From: Roseomonas sp. E05
GTDB taxonomy: Bacteria > Pseudomonadota > Alphaproteobacteria > Acetobacterales > Acetobacteraceae
Direction: 5' to 3'
Length of the DNA stretch: 64,000 bases
Assembly: GCF_030063475.1 (NCBI RefSeq)
Contig: NZ_JASIRT010000018.1
Coordinates: 24,659 to 88,658 of the forward strand
This document shows positions 1 to 11,094 of the stretch, one piece after another. Under the pieces are notes generated by a model. That model searched no databases, had not been told where the DNA came from, and saw only the letters and a program-made list of their open reading frames with translations. The translations under genes and the position numbers were made by a program. Numbering within the stretch: the first letter of the stretch is position 1; the number at the start of each line of letters is the position of its first letter.

Positions 1-531
1 ACGGTGCATGGCCGCACCCGGCAGATGTTCTACACCGGCAGCGCCGACTGGGCCTTCGTCGCCCAGGTGAAGCAGGCGGTGGGCATCCCCGTCATCGTCA
101 ACGGCGACATCCTGACGCCGCAGGACGCGGCCGAGGCGCTGCGCCAGTCCGGGGCGGACGGCGTGATGATCGGCCGCGGCTGCTATGGCCGGCCCTGGCT
201 GCTGGCCCGCACCGCGGCCTACCTGACCACCGGCGCCGAGCTGCCCGAGCCCGACCTCGCCACCCAGTACGAGATCCTGCTGCGGCACTACCGGGCGATG
301 CTGGAGCACCACGGCACCCATCCCGGCGTGCGGCTCGCCCGCAAGCACCTCGCCTGGTACTCGAAGGGCCTGCCCGGCTCGGCGGAGTTCCGCGTGCAGG
401 TGAACCGGGCGGAGACGGCGGAAGCCGCCGAGGCTTTGCTGGAAGCCTTCTACCGTCCGCTGATCGACCAGGGCGTCGAAGCCGTCCGGGACGCCTTCCG
501 TGAGCCGGACCAGGATGCGCTGGCGGCATGA
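1..531 (+). CDS. dusB: tRNA-dihydrouridine synthase DusB, C-terminal part
   Basis: This is the 3' portion of a flavin-dependent tRNA-dihydrouridine synthase, which reduces uridines in the D-loop of tRNAs. The frame is open from base 1, so the N-terminal catalytic half lies outside the window. About 176 residues are seen. They include the family stretch NGDILTP and the FMN-phosphate region [18 protein letters not shown], followed by the helical RNA-binding C-terminal domain. The gene lies directly upstream of ntrB with a 4-base ATGA overlap. This is the classical nifR3-ntrB arrangement of alphaproteobacteria, so the two are probably cotranscribed. Identity is confident; only the exact Dus subfamily (DusB/NifR3) rests on context. 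Confidence 0.93.
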   Translation, partial: TVHGRTRQMFYTGSADWAFVAQVKQAVGIPVIVNGDILTPQDAAEALRQSGADGVMIGRGCYGRPWLLARTAAYLTTGAELPEPDLATQYEILLRHYRAMLEHHGTHPGVRLARKHLAWYSKGLPGSAEFRVQVNRAETAEAAEALLEAFYRPLIDQGVEAVRDAFREPDQDALAA

Positions 532-1666
532 GCAGTCCCGTCCTTTCGTTCCGGAGGCCCGGGGAGGGCAGCGTGGCCTTGCCTGACGCCGTGGCTTTGC
601 TCGCCGCCCTTCCGGTGCCCGTGGTGGTGCTCGACGCGAAGGACCGCTTCCGCTCCGCCAATCCGGCGGCGGAGCAGTTTTTTCAGCTTTCGGCGGGCAC
701 ACTGGCCCAGCTCGGCCTCGCCGACCTGATCCCGCCCGACAGCCGCCTTTTCGCCCTTGTGGCGCAGGTCCGCATGCTCGACTCACCCGTCTCGGACCAT
801 GATCTCACGCTGGACAGCCCCCGCCTGCACCGGACCGGCGTCGCGGCGCATGGCGCGCCGCTGCCCGAGCTGCCCGGCGCGGTCGTGCTGACGCTGCAGG
901 ATGGCAGCAAGGCGCAGAAGCTTGAGCGCCAGCTCGACTTCCGCGGCGCGGCGCGCGGCGCCTCGGCCATGGCGGCGATGCTGGCGCATGAGGTGAAGAA
1001 TCCGCTTTCCGGCATCCGCGGCGCGGCGCAGCTGCTGGAGCAGTCGGCCAGCGAGGCGGATCGTGAGCTCTGCGTCCTGATCCAGGACGAGGCGGACCGC
1101 ATCCGCAGCCTTGTCGAGCGGATGGACATGTTCTCCGAGCGCCCGGTGGAGCGTGCCCCGGTGAACATCCATGAGGTGCTCGACCATGTGCGGCGCATCG
1201 CCGGGCGCGGCTTCGCCAGTCATCTGCGCATCGTCGAGGACTACGACCCTTCGCTGCCGCCGATCTTCGGCAACCGGGACCTGCTGGTGCAGGTCCTGCT
1301 GAACCTGGTGAAGAACGCCGCCGAGGCGGTGGACCCGCAGACCGGCGAGATCCACCTCTCCACCGCCTACCATCATGGCGTGCGGATCGCGATTCCCGGC
1401 TCGCGCGAGCGGGTCCATCTGCCGCTGCAGGTCAGCGTGCGCGACAATGGGCCCGGCATTCCCGAGGATGTCAGCGCGACGATGTGGGAGCCCTTCGTCT
1501 CCACCAAGCGGGGCGGGCAGGGGCTCGGCCTCGCCCTGGTGGCCAAGCTTGTCGCCGATCAGGGTGGCCTGATCGAGTGCGACAGCCGCCCCGGCCGCAC
1601 GGTGTTCCGCCTCTCCCTTCCGATGGTGCCGACCGGCTTCGCCGGCCACCCCAAGACCCGCGACGA

Positions 1667-1670
<4 letters not shown>
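528..1670 (+). CDS. ntrB: Nitrogen regulation sensor histidine kinase NtrB
   Basis: Cytoplasmic two-component kinase/phosphatase (380 aa) that phosphorylates NtrC under nitrogen limitation and is normally controlled by the PII protein. A PAS-like sensor domain covers roughly residues 20-125. The dimerization/phosphoacceptor helix follows, with His154 in [12 protein letters not shown]. The ATP-binding domain shows the N box ([12 protein letters not shown], near 257-268), the G1 box DNGPGIP (306-312) and the G2 box GQGLGLAL (330-337). There is no membrane segment, as expected for NtrB. The start overlaps the dusB stop (ATGA) and the stop overlaps the ntrC start (ATGA), indicating translational coupling. 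Length is typical for alphaproteobacterial NtrB. Confidence 0.95.
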
Positions 1671-3108
<1,438 letters not shown>

Positions 3109-3112
<4 letters not shown>

Positions 3113-5412
3113 AGCGCCTCGCCAGCCGGCTCGGCGAGAGCCGCCCCTCGCTCTTCCGCCGCATCCTCGATGCGCTGCTGGGGCGGGGTGTGACGATCGC
3201 CCTGGCGGTGGGCGCGCTGCTGCTGGGCATCGGCACCTTCACCCTGCTTTCGGGGGGCAGCCCCTTCGGCCCCACCCGGCCGGGGCAGGTGGTGGCGATG
3301 GTGCTGGTCAACGTCGCCTTCCTGCTGCTGCTCGCGGTCTCGCTGATCGCCCGGCTGGTCCGCGTCTGGGCCGAGCGGCGGCGCGGCTCGGCGGGCTCGC
3401 GGCTGCATGTGCGGCTGGTGATGCTGTTCAGCGTCGTCGCCGTGGTGCCGGCGCTGCTGGTCGCCATTTTCGCCGCGGTATTCTTCAATCTCGGCATTCA
3501 GGCCTGGTTCAGCGACCGGGTGCGCGACACGCTGGAGGCCAGCCTCGTCGCCTCGCGTGCCTATCTGGATGAGCATCGCAACACCATCCGCGCCGATGCG
3601 CTGGCGATGGCGGCGGACCTGAACCGGGCAGGGCGGCTGCTCGACAGCAACCAGTATGGCTTCGCGCAGATCCTCGCCACGCATACCGTGCTGCGGGGGT
3701 TGACCGACTCCGTGGTCTTCGACCCGGTGACCGGCCGCGTCGTCTCGCATGCCGGGCTGACCACGACGCCGGTGCTGGAGCCGCTGCCGGCCTGGGCCAT
3801 GGAGCTGGCGCGCAGCGGCGAGGTGGCCGTGCTGCCGGGCGAGTCGGAGGAGGGGCGGGTGCGCGCCCTGGTCGAGCTGGATATCGGCCCCGGGCTGATG
3901 CTGCTGATCGGCCGCCCGGTGGACCCCAGCGTCATCGAGCACATGAAGCGCACCGAGCGGGCCTTCCAGGCCTATGACCAGCTCGACCGCAACCGCTCGG
4001 GCCTGCAGATCACCTTCGCCATGATCTTCGCCATCGCCGCGCTGCTGGTGCTGATGGCGGCGGTGCTGATCGGCCTCGTCATCGCCAACCAGATCGCCCG
4101 GCCGCTCGCCCGGCTGATCATCGCGGCGGACCGGGTGCGCTCCGGCGACCTCTCCGTGCGTGTGACCGAGAGCGAGGCGGATGACGAGGTCGGCTCGCTT
4201 TCCCGCGCCTTCAACCGCATGACCAACCAGCTCGCCGCCCAGCGCAGCGAGCTGATGGAGGCCTATCGCCAGATCGACGAGCGGCGGCGCTTCACCGAGA
4301 CGGTGCTGGCCGGCGTCTCGGCCGGCGTGGTCGGGCTGGACACCGAGGGCCGCATCAACCTGCCCAACCGCAGCGCCAGCGAGTTGCTGGGCCGCGACCT
4401 CAGCGCCGAACTGGGTCATCGGCTCGCCGATGTGGTGCCGGAATTCGCCCCCCTGCTGGAGGCGGCGCTGGCCACGCCCGAGCGGCCGCAGACGGCGGAA
4501 ATCCGCATCGGCCCGGCCAGCGAGCGGCGCTCGCTCCTGGCCCAGATCGGCGCCGAGCTGCAGCGCGGGCAGGTGGTGGGCTTCGTGCTGACCTTCGACG
4601 ATATCACCGAGCTGCTTTCCGCCCAGCGCAAGGCGGCCTGGGCCGATGTCGCGCGTCGCATCGCGCATGAGATCAAGAACCCGCTGACGCCGATCCAGCT
4701 CTCGGCCGAGCGGCTGAAGCGGCGCTACCTGAAGGAGATCCAGTCCGACCCCGATACCTTCAAGGCCTGCACCGACACCATCGTCCGGCAGGTCGAGGAT
4801 ATCGGGCGGATGGTGGACGAGTTCTCCGCCTTCGCGCGCATGCCGCAGCCGGTGATCCGGCCGGAACCGGTCGACCAGGTTGCGCGCGAAGCGCTGATTC
4901 TCCAGCAGCACGCGCATCACGACATTGTTTATTCAACGCAAATCCCGCCGGAGGCGCCGCGTGTGGCCTGTGACCGCCGGCTGATCGGCCAGGCGCTGAC
5001 CAATCTTCTCGCCAATGCCGCGGATGCCGTGGCGATGCGGCGCCAGGCGGAGGCGGCCGAGGGAGCCGAGCCGCCGGCGGGGCGGATCACGCTTTCCGTG
5101 GAGGTGGGCGAGGAATGGGTCACGCTCGCGGTGGAGGATGACGGCATCGGCCTGCCGCAGGGCGAGGAGCGGGCGCGGCTGACCGAGCCCTATGTGACTC
5201 ATAAAGCAAAAGGGACTGGCCTTGGTCTTGCCATCGTCAAGAAGATCATGGAGGACCACGGAGGAAGGCTGGTGTTGACCGAGCGGCGCGACGCCGCGGG
5301 AGGACCACTGCCGGGCGCCAGGGCGGCGCTGCTGCTGCCGAGGCGCAGCGGACCGGAATCCGGGACAGAGATGGCGGCAAAAAGCACGGAGATGCAGCAG
5401 CATGGCGCATGA
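3109..5412 (+). CDS. ntrY: Membrane-bound nitrogen sensor histidine kinase NtrY
   Basis: Transmembrane histidine kinase (767 aa) of the NtrYX pair, which in alphaproteobacteria links nitrogen and redox status to transcription. Hydrophobic segments are visible near residues 28-50, 62-82 and 103-127. A periplasmic-type sensor region follows, then another hydrophobic segment near 300-325 leading into HAMP ([20 protein letters not shown]). Next come a PAS domain (about 390-500), the H box [17 protein letters not shown] with the phospho-His, the N box [12 protein letters not shown], and [12 protein letters not shown]. The start is a GTG overlapping the ntrC stop (GTGA). It overlaps ntrX by 11 bases, so all four ntr genes form one translationally coupled operon. 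Confidence 0.94.
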
Positions 5413-6802
5413 TATCCTGATCGTCGATGACGAGCCGGACATCCGCGCGCTGATCGAGGGCATTCTTTCGGACGAAGGCTACGAGACGCGGGTCGCGCAG
5501 AATTCCGACACCGCGCTCGCCGCCTTCCGTGCCCGCCGGCCCAGCCTCGTCATCCTCGACATCTGGCTGCAGAACTCGCGCCTGGACGGGCTCGGCATCC
5601 TCGAGGCGATGCAGCGGGAGGAGCCCAAGGTGCCGGTGGTCATGATCTCCGGCCATGGCACCATCGAGACCGCGGTGCAGGCGATCCAGCAGGGCGCCTA
5701 TGACTTCATCGAGAAGCCGTTCAAATCCGACCGGCTGCTGCTGATCGCCGAGCGGGCGCTGGAGGCAGCGCGGCTGAAGCGCGAGGTCAGCGAGCTGAAG
5801 CTGCGCGCGGGGGCCGAGACGGAACTGCTGGGCAGTTCATCGCAGATCTCCCAGTTGCGCGGCGCGATCGAGCGGGTGGCGCCGACCGGCAGCCGGGTGC
5901 TGATCTCCGGGCCCGCGGGTGCTGGGAAGGAGGTGGCGGCGCGCATGATCCATGCCCGTTCCCGCCGCGCCGCCGAGCCCTTTGTCGCCCTGAACTGCGC
6001 CACCCTCAATCCCGCGCGCTTCGAGGAGGAGCTGTTCGGCATCGAGTCCGGCACCGATCCGCAGGCGCCGCCGCGCCGCTCCGGCGTGCTGGAGCGCGCC
6101 CATGGCGGCACGCTGCTGCTCGACGAGGTGGCCGACATGCCGCTGGAAACCCAGGGCAAGATCGTCCGTGCCCTGCAGGAGCAGGGCTTCGAGCGCGTCG
6201 GTGGTGCGACCCGCGTGAAGGTGGATGTGCGCGTGATTGCCACCACCAACCGGGATCTCGCGGCCGAGATCGCCGCAGGGCGGTTCCGCGAGGACCTTTA
6301 CTACCGCCTCGCCGTGGTGCCGCTGCGCGTACCGGCGCTGCGCGAGCGTCGGGAGGACGTGCCGCTGCTGGCGCGCTACTTCATGGCGCGCACGGCGGAG
6401 ACCTCCGGCGTGCCGGCGCGCGAGCTGTCCGAGGACGTGCTGGCGGCCATGCAGGCCTATGACTGGCCCGGCAATGTCCGCCAGCTGCGCAACCTCGTGG
6501 ACTGGCTGCTGATCATGGCGCCGGGCGGCCCCGGCGAGCCGATCCGGCCGGAGATGCTGCCGCCGGAGGTGGGGGCTGCGGCGCCGGCCGCGCTGAAGCT
6601 CGACCGCTCCTCCGAGATCATGACCCTGCCGCTGCGCGAGGCGCGGGAGCTGTTCGAGCGGCAGTACCTGGAGGCGCAGCTGCTGCGCTTCGGGGGCAAT
6701 ATCAGCCGCACCGCCAATTTCGTCGGCATGGAGCGCAGCGCGCTGCACCGGAAGCTGAAGTTCCTCGGCGTGCAGGCCGAGGACCGCGCCGCGCAGGGGT
6801 GA
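5402..6802 (+). CDS. ntrX: Response regulator NtrX
   Basis: Response regulator (466 aa) paired with NtrY. The receiver domain has DDE at 9-11 and the phosphoacceptor Asp53. The AAA+ domain has Walker A GPAGAGKE and Walker B LLLDEVADMP. A Fis-type HTH closes the protein (NISRTANFVGMERSALHRKL). The segment after ELFGIESG runs GTDPQAPPRRSGVLE, where NtrC has the GAFTGA loop. The sigma-54 contact motif is therefore missing, as is known for NtrX proteins that act without sigma-54. The gene starts inside the end of ntrY. No strong terminator is seen after the stop, and the next gene follows after about 90 bases. Confidence 0.94.
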   Translation: MAHDILIVDDEPDIRALIEGILSDEGYETRVAQNSDTALAAFRARRPSLVILDIWLQNSRLDGLGILEAMQREEPKVPVVMISGHGTIETAVQAIQQGAYDFIEKPFKSDRLLLIAERALEAARLKREVSELKLRAGAETELLGSSSQISQLRGAIERVAPTGSRVLISGPAGAGKEVAARMIHARSRRAAEPFVALNCATLNPARFEEELFGIESGTDPQAPPRRSGVLERAHGGTLLLDEVADMPLETQGKIVRALQEQGFERVGGATRVKVDVRVIATTNRDLAAEIAAGRFREDLYYRLAVVPLRVPALRERREDVPLLARYFMARTAETSGVPARELSEDVLAAMQAYDWPGNVRQLRNLVDWLLIMAPGGPGEPIRPEMLPPEVGAAAPAALKLDRSSEIMTLPLREARELFERQYLEAQLLRFGGNISRTANFVGMERSALHRKLKFLGVQAEDRAAQG

Positions 6803-6890
6803 GGAAAGCGCAGGCGGGGCATTGCCGCGCCGCCCTGCTGGCGCGAAGCTGCGCCCTCCTTATCGTGAGCAGCAGGAAGAGACTCTGGGC

Positions 6891-7763
6891 ATGTCCCGCA
6901 TCGCCTATGTGAATGGCCGTTATCTCCCCCAGCGCGAGGCCAGCGTGAACGTCGAGGATCGCGGCTACCAGTTCGGCGATGGCATCTACGAGGTGGTGCA
7001 CCTCTATGACGGCCGTTTCATCGATGAGGACCGGCACCTGGACCGGCTGGAGCGCTCGCTGAAGGAGATCCGCCTGCCCATGCCGATGCCGCGGCAGGCG
7101 CTGTCGCACGTGCTGCAGGAGGTCGCGCGCAAGAACCGGGTGCGGGAAGGGCTGCTCTACATGCAGGTGACGCGCGGCGTGGCACGGCGCGATCATCCGT
7201 TTCCCGCGCAGCCCGTGCCGCCGGCCCTGGTGGTGACGGTGAAGCGCATCCCGCCCTATCCGGCGACGATCGACAACTGGAGCGGCGCGGCGATCACCCT
7301 GCCGGACCTGCGCTGGGCGCGGCGCGACATCAAGACCACCAACCTGCTGCCCAACGTTCTGGCGCGCCAGGCGGCGCGAGAGCAGGGCGCCATCGAGGCG
7401 ATCCTCTACGAGGAGGAGACTGGCTTCGTCACCGAGGGCGCGGCGACCAACTTCTGGATCGTGGACGAGAACGGCACCATCCGCACGCGCCCGCTGTCGC
7501 ACGACATCCTGCCGGGCTGCACCCGGGGCGCGCTGATGGCCGAGCTGAAGCAGGCCGGCATCGCCTTCGAGGAGCGTGCCTTCACGCGGGACGAGTTGAA
7601 GCGCGCGCGTGAGGCCTTCATCACCTCCGCCACCTCCTTCGTGAAGCCGATCGTGACGATCGACGGCGCCCCGGTGGGCGACGGCACGCCCGGCCCGGTC
7701 GCGCGCCGGCTGTTCGAGCTCTTTGCCCGCCATGTGAAGGGCGGCGTGAAGAACGCGGCATGA
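6891..7763 (+). CDS. dat: D-amino-acid transaminase (class IV aminotransferase)
   Basis: PLP-dependent class IV aminotransferase (290 aa), probably interconverting D-alanine, D-glutamate and their 2-oxo acids for peptidoglycan. The N-terminus MSRIAYVNGRYLPQREASVNVEDRGYQFGDGIYEV is the family signature; the PLP-binding lysine is Lys148 in RRDIKTTNLLPNV. The phosphate-binding stretch FVTEGAATNFWIV follows. The ATG at 6891 is preferred over the longer upstream frame because it matches the family N-terminus and has AGGAAGAG upstream. A branched-chain aminotransferase or aminodeoxychorismate lyase is possible, since class IV members are hard to separate by motif alone. The stop overlaps the next start (ATGA). 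Confidence 0.87.
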   Translation: MSRIAYVNGRYLPQREASVNVEDRGYQFGDGIYEVVHLYDGRFIDEDRHLDRLERSLKEIRLPMPMPRQALSHVLQEVARKNRVREGLLYMQVTRGVARRDHPFPAQPVPPALVVTVKRIPPYPATIDNWSGAAITLPDLRWARRDIKTTNLLPNVLARQAAREQGAIEAILYEEETGFVTEGAATNFWIVDENGTIRTRPLSHDILPGCTRGALMAELKQAGIAFEERAFTRDELKRAREAFITSATSFVKPIVTIDGAPVGDGTPGPVARRLFELFARHVKGGVKNAA

Positions 7764-8434
7764 GCGCGGTGGTCCTGCCGCTCCCGCAGGCCATCCTGTG
7801 GGACTGGGACAATACGCTGGTGGATGCCTGGGGCGGCGTCCAGGCCGGGATGAACGCCGCGCTGCGCGCTTTCGCCCTGCCGGAATGGTCCATCGAGGAG
7901 GTGCGCGCGCGCGCGCGCCTCTCCCTGCGCGACGCCTTCCCGGCCATCTTCGGCGCGGAGTGGGAGCGCGCGCGCGAGCTGTTCTACGGGGAAGTGCGTG
8001 CCCGGCACCTGGAGTTCCTGACGCCGCTCGGCGGCGTCCTCGCCGCACTCGATGCCGCGGCGGCCTGGCCGTTGGCCGTGGTCTCGAACAAGCAGGGGCC
8101 GATCCTGCGGAGGGAGGCGGCGCATCTCGGATGGGACATCCGCTTTGGCGCGCTGGTCGGGGCAGGGGACGCGGCCGCCGACAAGCCGGCCGCCGCGCCG
8201 GTGCTGATGGCGCTGGAACGGCTCGGCATCGCGCCGGGGCCGGGGGTCTGGTTCGTCGGCGATACGGGCGTGGACATGCAGGCGGCGCGGGCAGCGGGCT
8301 GCAGCGCCGTGCTGCTGGGCGATGCGGCGCATGACGGCGGCGTGGCCGCGCTTTCCCCCGACGCGGTCTTCGCCGATGGGCATGTGCTCGCCGAATGCCT
8401 GCGCGGCCTTGCCAAGACCCCCCGCCTTGCATGA
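7760..8434 (+). CDS. HAD-family hydrolase (phosphoglycolate phosphatase-like)
   Basis: Cytosolic HAD-superfamily phosphatase of 224 residues. Motif I is WDWDNTLVD (nucleophile and acid Asp near residues 14-16). Motif II is VVSNK, and the motif III/IV region is DKPAAAPV followed by [17 protein letters not shown]. An alpha-helical cap sits between motifs I and II, as in phosphoglycolate phosphatases and beta-phosphoglucomutases. The substrate cannot be told from the sequence. It overlaps the transaminase stop by four bases (ATGA) and is likely cotranscribed with it. A G+C-rich hairpin follows the stop. Confidence 0.82.
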   Translation: MSAVVLPLPQAILWDWDNTLVDAWGGVQAGMNAALRAFALPEWSIEEVRARARLSLRDAFPAIFGAEWERARELFYGEVRARHLEFLTPLGGVLAALDAAAAWPLAVVSNKQGPILRREAAHLGWDIRFGALVGAGDAAADKPAAAPVLMALERLGIAPGPGVWFVGDTGVDMQAARAAGCSAVLLGDAAHDGGVAALSPDAVFADGHVLAECLRGLAKTPRLA

Positions 8435-8447
8435 TCTTGCGGGCGAA

Positions 8448-8470
8448 CCGGCGGGCAGCCCGCCCGCCGG
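8448..8470 (+). terminator. Hairpin between HAD gene and hfq
   Basis: Perfect 9-bp inverted repeat CCGGCGGGC / GCCCGCCGG with a 5-base loop, starting 14 bases after the HAD-gene stop. There is no T-run after it, so it may be a weak terminator or processing site in front of hfq rather than a classical Rho-independent terminator. Confidence 0.4.
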
Positions 8471-8549
8471 GGCGGAGCCCTGTGCCTGCCTGCGTAAAGA
8501 CGCCGGTGGCCCGGAAAAGGGCCCGCCAAGAAAAAGAAGGACCGAGCCT

Positions 8550-8891
8550 ATGGCCGCCGAGAAGTCCCAGAATGTTCAGGACGTGTTCCTGAACCATGTC
8601 CGCAAGAGCAAGACGCCGGTGACCATCTTCCTGGTCAATGGCGTGAAGCTGCAGGGCATCATCACCTGGTTCGACAATTTCTCCGTCCTGCTGCGCCGCG
8701 ACGGCCACACCCAGCTGGTCTACAAGCACGCCATCAGCACCGTCATGCCGGGCGCGCCGATCACGCTGTTCGATGCCTCCTCCGCCACCGGAGCGGCGGC
8801 GGCGGCAGCTCCTGCCGGCCCGGTGAATGTGAGCCGGAACGGTACCCTGACAATGCAACGCGAGGTCAATCCTGTCGGCTCCTCCGACTGA
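8550..8891 (+). CDS. hfq: RNA chaperone Hfq
   Basis: Hexameric Sm-like RNA chaperone (113 aa) that pairs small RNAs with mRNAs. The start [19 protein letters not shown] is standard. Sm1 is [22 protein letters not shown] and Sm2 is the YKHAIST motif. The C-terminal tail after residue about 75 is Ala-rich, with a short acidic/Ser end, and is longer than the minimal alphaproteobacterial Hfq. The ATG at 8550 is chosen over a long upstream open frame because it gives the conserved N-terminus and is preceded by AGAAGGA. hfq-hflX adjacency is conserved in proteobacteria. Confidence 0.97.
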   Translation: MAAEKSQNVQDVFLNHVRKSKTPVTIFLVNGVKLQGIITWFDNFSVLLRRDGHTQLVYKHAISTVMPGAPITLFDASSATGAAAAAAPAGPVNVSRNGTLTMQREVNPVGSSD

Positions 8892-8931
8892 CGCCAGCGA
8901 GGCACGGAGCAGCAAGCCGACGCTTGCCGCC

Positions 8932-10224
8932 GTGCTGCTGCCGTATGAGCGCCCGACGCGCCCGGCGGGCGCCGAGGGCGTTGTCGCCCTTCCCGATGCC
9001 CGCTTCGCCAGCCGCGCCGCCGAGGCCCGCCTGGCCGAGGCCGTTGGCCTCGCCGCCTCGATCGGTCTGACCGTCGTGCACAGCGCCGTGCTGCCCCTGC
9101 GCAGCCGGCGCCCCTCCACGCTGCTCGGCGAGGGGCAGGTCGAGATGGTGAAGGGCGCCATCGAGGAAAACCAGGTCGGCGTGGTGGTGGTGGATGCCGC
9201 CCTCTCGCCGGTCCAGCAGCGCAACCTGGAGCGCGCCTGGGGCTGCAAGGTCATCGACCGGACCGGCCTCATCCTGGAGATCTTCGGCGAGCGTGCCCGC
9301 ACCAGGGAAGGCTCGCTGCAGGTCGAACTGGCGCATCTGGAATACCAGCGGACGCGGCTGGTGCGGTCCTGGACCCACCTGGAGCGCCAGCGCGGCGGCT
9401 TCGGCTTCCTCGGCGGCCCTGGCGAAAGCCAGATCGAGATCGACCGGCGGCTGATCGGCGAGCGCATCGTCAAGCTGAAGCGCGAGCTGGAGCAGGTGCG
9501 CCGCACCCGCGGCCTGCACCGGGCCGCGCGCACCCGCGTGCCCTTCCCGGTGGTGGCGCTGGTCGGCTACACGAACGCGGGCAAGTCCACGCTGTTCAAC
9601 GCACTGACCGGCGCCGGCATCTACGCGCAGGACCAGCTCTTCGCGACGCTGGACCCCACCATGCGGGCGATCCGCCTGCCCAGCGGCCGCACCATCATCC
9701 TCTCCGACACGGTCGGCTTCATCAGCGACCTGCCGACGCAGCTGATCGAGGCCTTCCGCGCGACGCTGGAGGAGGTGGCCGCGGCCGACATCATCCTGCA
9801 TGTGCGGGACGTGGCGCATCCGGACAGTGCCTCGCAGCGCGCCGATGTCATCGCCGTGCTGACGGAAATGGCCTCCGGGCCTCATCCGACGCTCGACGAG
9901 AACTGGCCCCGGCGCACCATCGAGGTGCTGAACAAGGCCGATCTGCTCGGCGGCACCTCGGCGGTGCCCGGGGCGGACGATGCGGGTTCGGTCGTGGTCT
10001 CGGCGCTGACGGGGGAGGGGCTGGATGCCTTGCGCGCCGCCCTCGACGCCCGCCTTGCCGCGGGGATGGAGACGGTCGAATACGCCATCCCGCCCGGCGA
10101 GGGCGCGCGGCTGGCCTGGCTCTACCAGCATGGCGAAGTGCTCACCCGTGCCGATGACGACGACGCCATCCACCTGACCGTGCGCCTCTCGCCGGCCGAC
10201 CGTGCCCGTTTCGAGCAATCCTGA
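8932..10224 (+). CDS. hflX: GTPase HflX
   Basis: Ribosome-associated GTPase (430 aa from GTG 8932) that splits stalled or hibernating 70S ribosomes. The N-terminal HflX domain has LLGEGQVE. A basic coiled-coil and the glycine-rich RGGFGFLGGPGESQIEIDRR linker follow. G-domain motifs: G1 GYTNAGKSTLFN, G2 region FATLDPTMR, G3 DTVGF, G4 NKAD, G5 SAL. No ATG, GTG or TTG precedes GTG 8932 within the open frame, which is open back to 8851. An unusual start (ATC 8869 or CTG 8872) inside the end of hfq is possible, because the frame reads through without interruption. It lies 40 bases after hfq. Confidence 0.93.
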   Translation: MLLPYERPTRPAGAEGVVALPDARFASRAAEARLAEAVGLAASIGLTVVHSAVLPLRSRRPSTLLGEGQVEMVKGAIEENQVGVVVVDAALSPVQQRNLERAWGCKVIDRTGLILEIFGERARTREGSLQVELAHLEYQRTRLVRSWTHLERQRGGFGFLGGPGESQIEIDRRLIGERIVKLKRELEQVRRTRGLHRAARTRVPFPVVALVGYTNAGKSTLFNALTGAGIYAQDQLFATLDPTMRAIRLPSGRTIILSDTVGFISDLPTQLIEAFRATLEEVAAADIILHVRDVAHPDSASQRADVIAVLTEMASGPHPTLDENWPRRTIEVLNKADLLGGTSAVPGADDAGSVVVSALTGEGLDALRAALDARLAAGMETVEYAIPPGEGARLAWLYQHGEVLTRADDDDAIHLTVRLSPADRARFEQS

Positions 10225-10241
10225 CCGCGTGCGAGGACCCG

Positions 10242-11069
10242 ATGCGCTTTAACTCCCGCCTGGCGACCGACATCGCCGTCCTCCTGCGCGATGCGGCGCA
10301 GGCGGAGATCAAGCCGCGCTTCCGCCGCCTCGCCAGCGGCGCCGTGCGCACCAAGACCAGCATCACCGATCTGGTGACGGATGCGGACGAGGCGGCGGAG
10401 CGGCGCATCACCGCCGAGCTGACGGAACGCTTTCCCGGCTGCGTGGTGATCGGCGAGGAAGCCACCGCCACCGACCCCGCCGTGCTGGACCGTCTGGCGG
10501 GCGCCGACCTCGCCTTCGTGGTGGACCCGGTGGATGGCACCGCCAACTTCGCCGCCGGCGTGCCGCTGTTCGGCTGCATGGCCGCCGCCGTGGTGAAGGG
10601 CGAGGTGGTCGCCTCCTGGATCTACGACCCCATGGGCGACGACACCGCCATCGCCCTGCGCGGGGAAGGGGCCTGGATCGAGGCGCCGGATGGCCACCGG
10701 ACGGACCTCCACGTCGCCCCGCCCGTGCCGGTGGAGCAGATGATCGCCGGCATCTCCTGGACCTATATCGCCGAACCCTGGAAGAGCCGCCTCACCGCAC
10801 GGATGCCGAAGCTGGCCGGCGGCGTGCATTTCCGCTGCGCGGCGCATGAGTACCGGCTGATCGCCTCGGGCGGCGCCCATGCCGTGCTCTACAGCCGGCT
10901 GATGCCCTGGGACCACCTGCCGGGCTGGCTGCTGCACCGCGAGGCGGGCGGCTACAGCGCCCGCTTCGACGGCAGCCCGTACCGCCCGGAGCATACCGAT
11001 GGCGGGCTGCTCGCCGCGCCCGACGAGGCGAGCTGGCACGCCCTCCACGCGGCCCTGCTGGCGGACTGA
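10242..11069 (+). CDS. Inositol monophosphatase family protein
   Basis: Mg2+-dependent phosphatase of the inositol monophosphatase/SuhB/CysQ superfamily (275 aa). Metal-binding residues are visible in GEE (71-73) and in DPVDGTANF (95-103). The third metal site is in MPWDHLPGWLLHREAGG near residue 226. Likely substrates are inositol-1-phosphate, histidinol phosphate or PAP. The sequence does not decide, although the HisN-like and SuhB-like subfamilies both occur in this lineage. It is 17 bases after hflX on the same strand and converges with mazG, leaving only 25 bases between the two stops. Confidence 0.85.
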   Translation: MRFNSRLATDIAVLLRDAAQAEIKPRFRRLASGAVRTKTSITDLVTDADEAAERRITAELTERFPGCVVIGEEATATDPAVLDRLAGADLAFVVDPVDGTANFAAGVPLFGCMAAAVVKGEVVASWIYDPMGDDTAIALRGEGAWIEAPDGHRTDLHVAPPVPVEQMIAGISWTYIAEPWKSRLTARMPKLAGGVHFRCAAHEYRLIASGGAHAVLYSRLMPWDHLPGWLLHREAGGYSARFDGSPYRPEHTDGGLLAAPDEASWHALHAALLAD

Positions 11070-11094
11070 CGACCGCCTGGCAGGCTGCCGGCCG

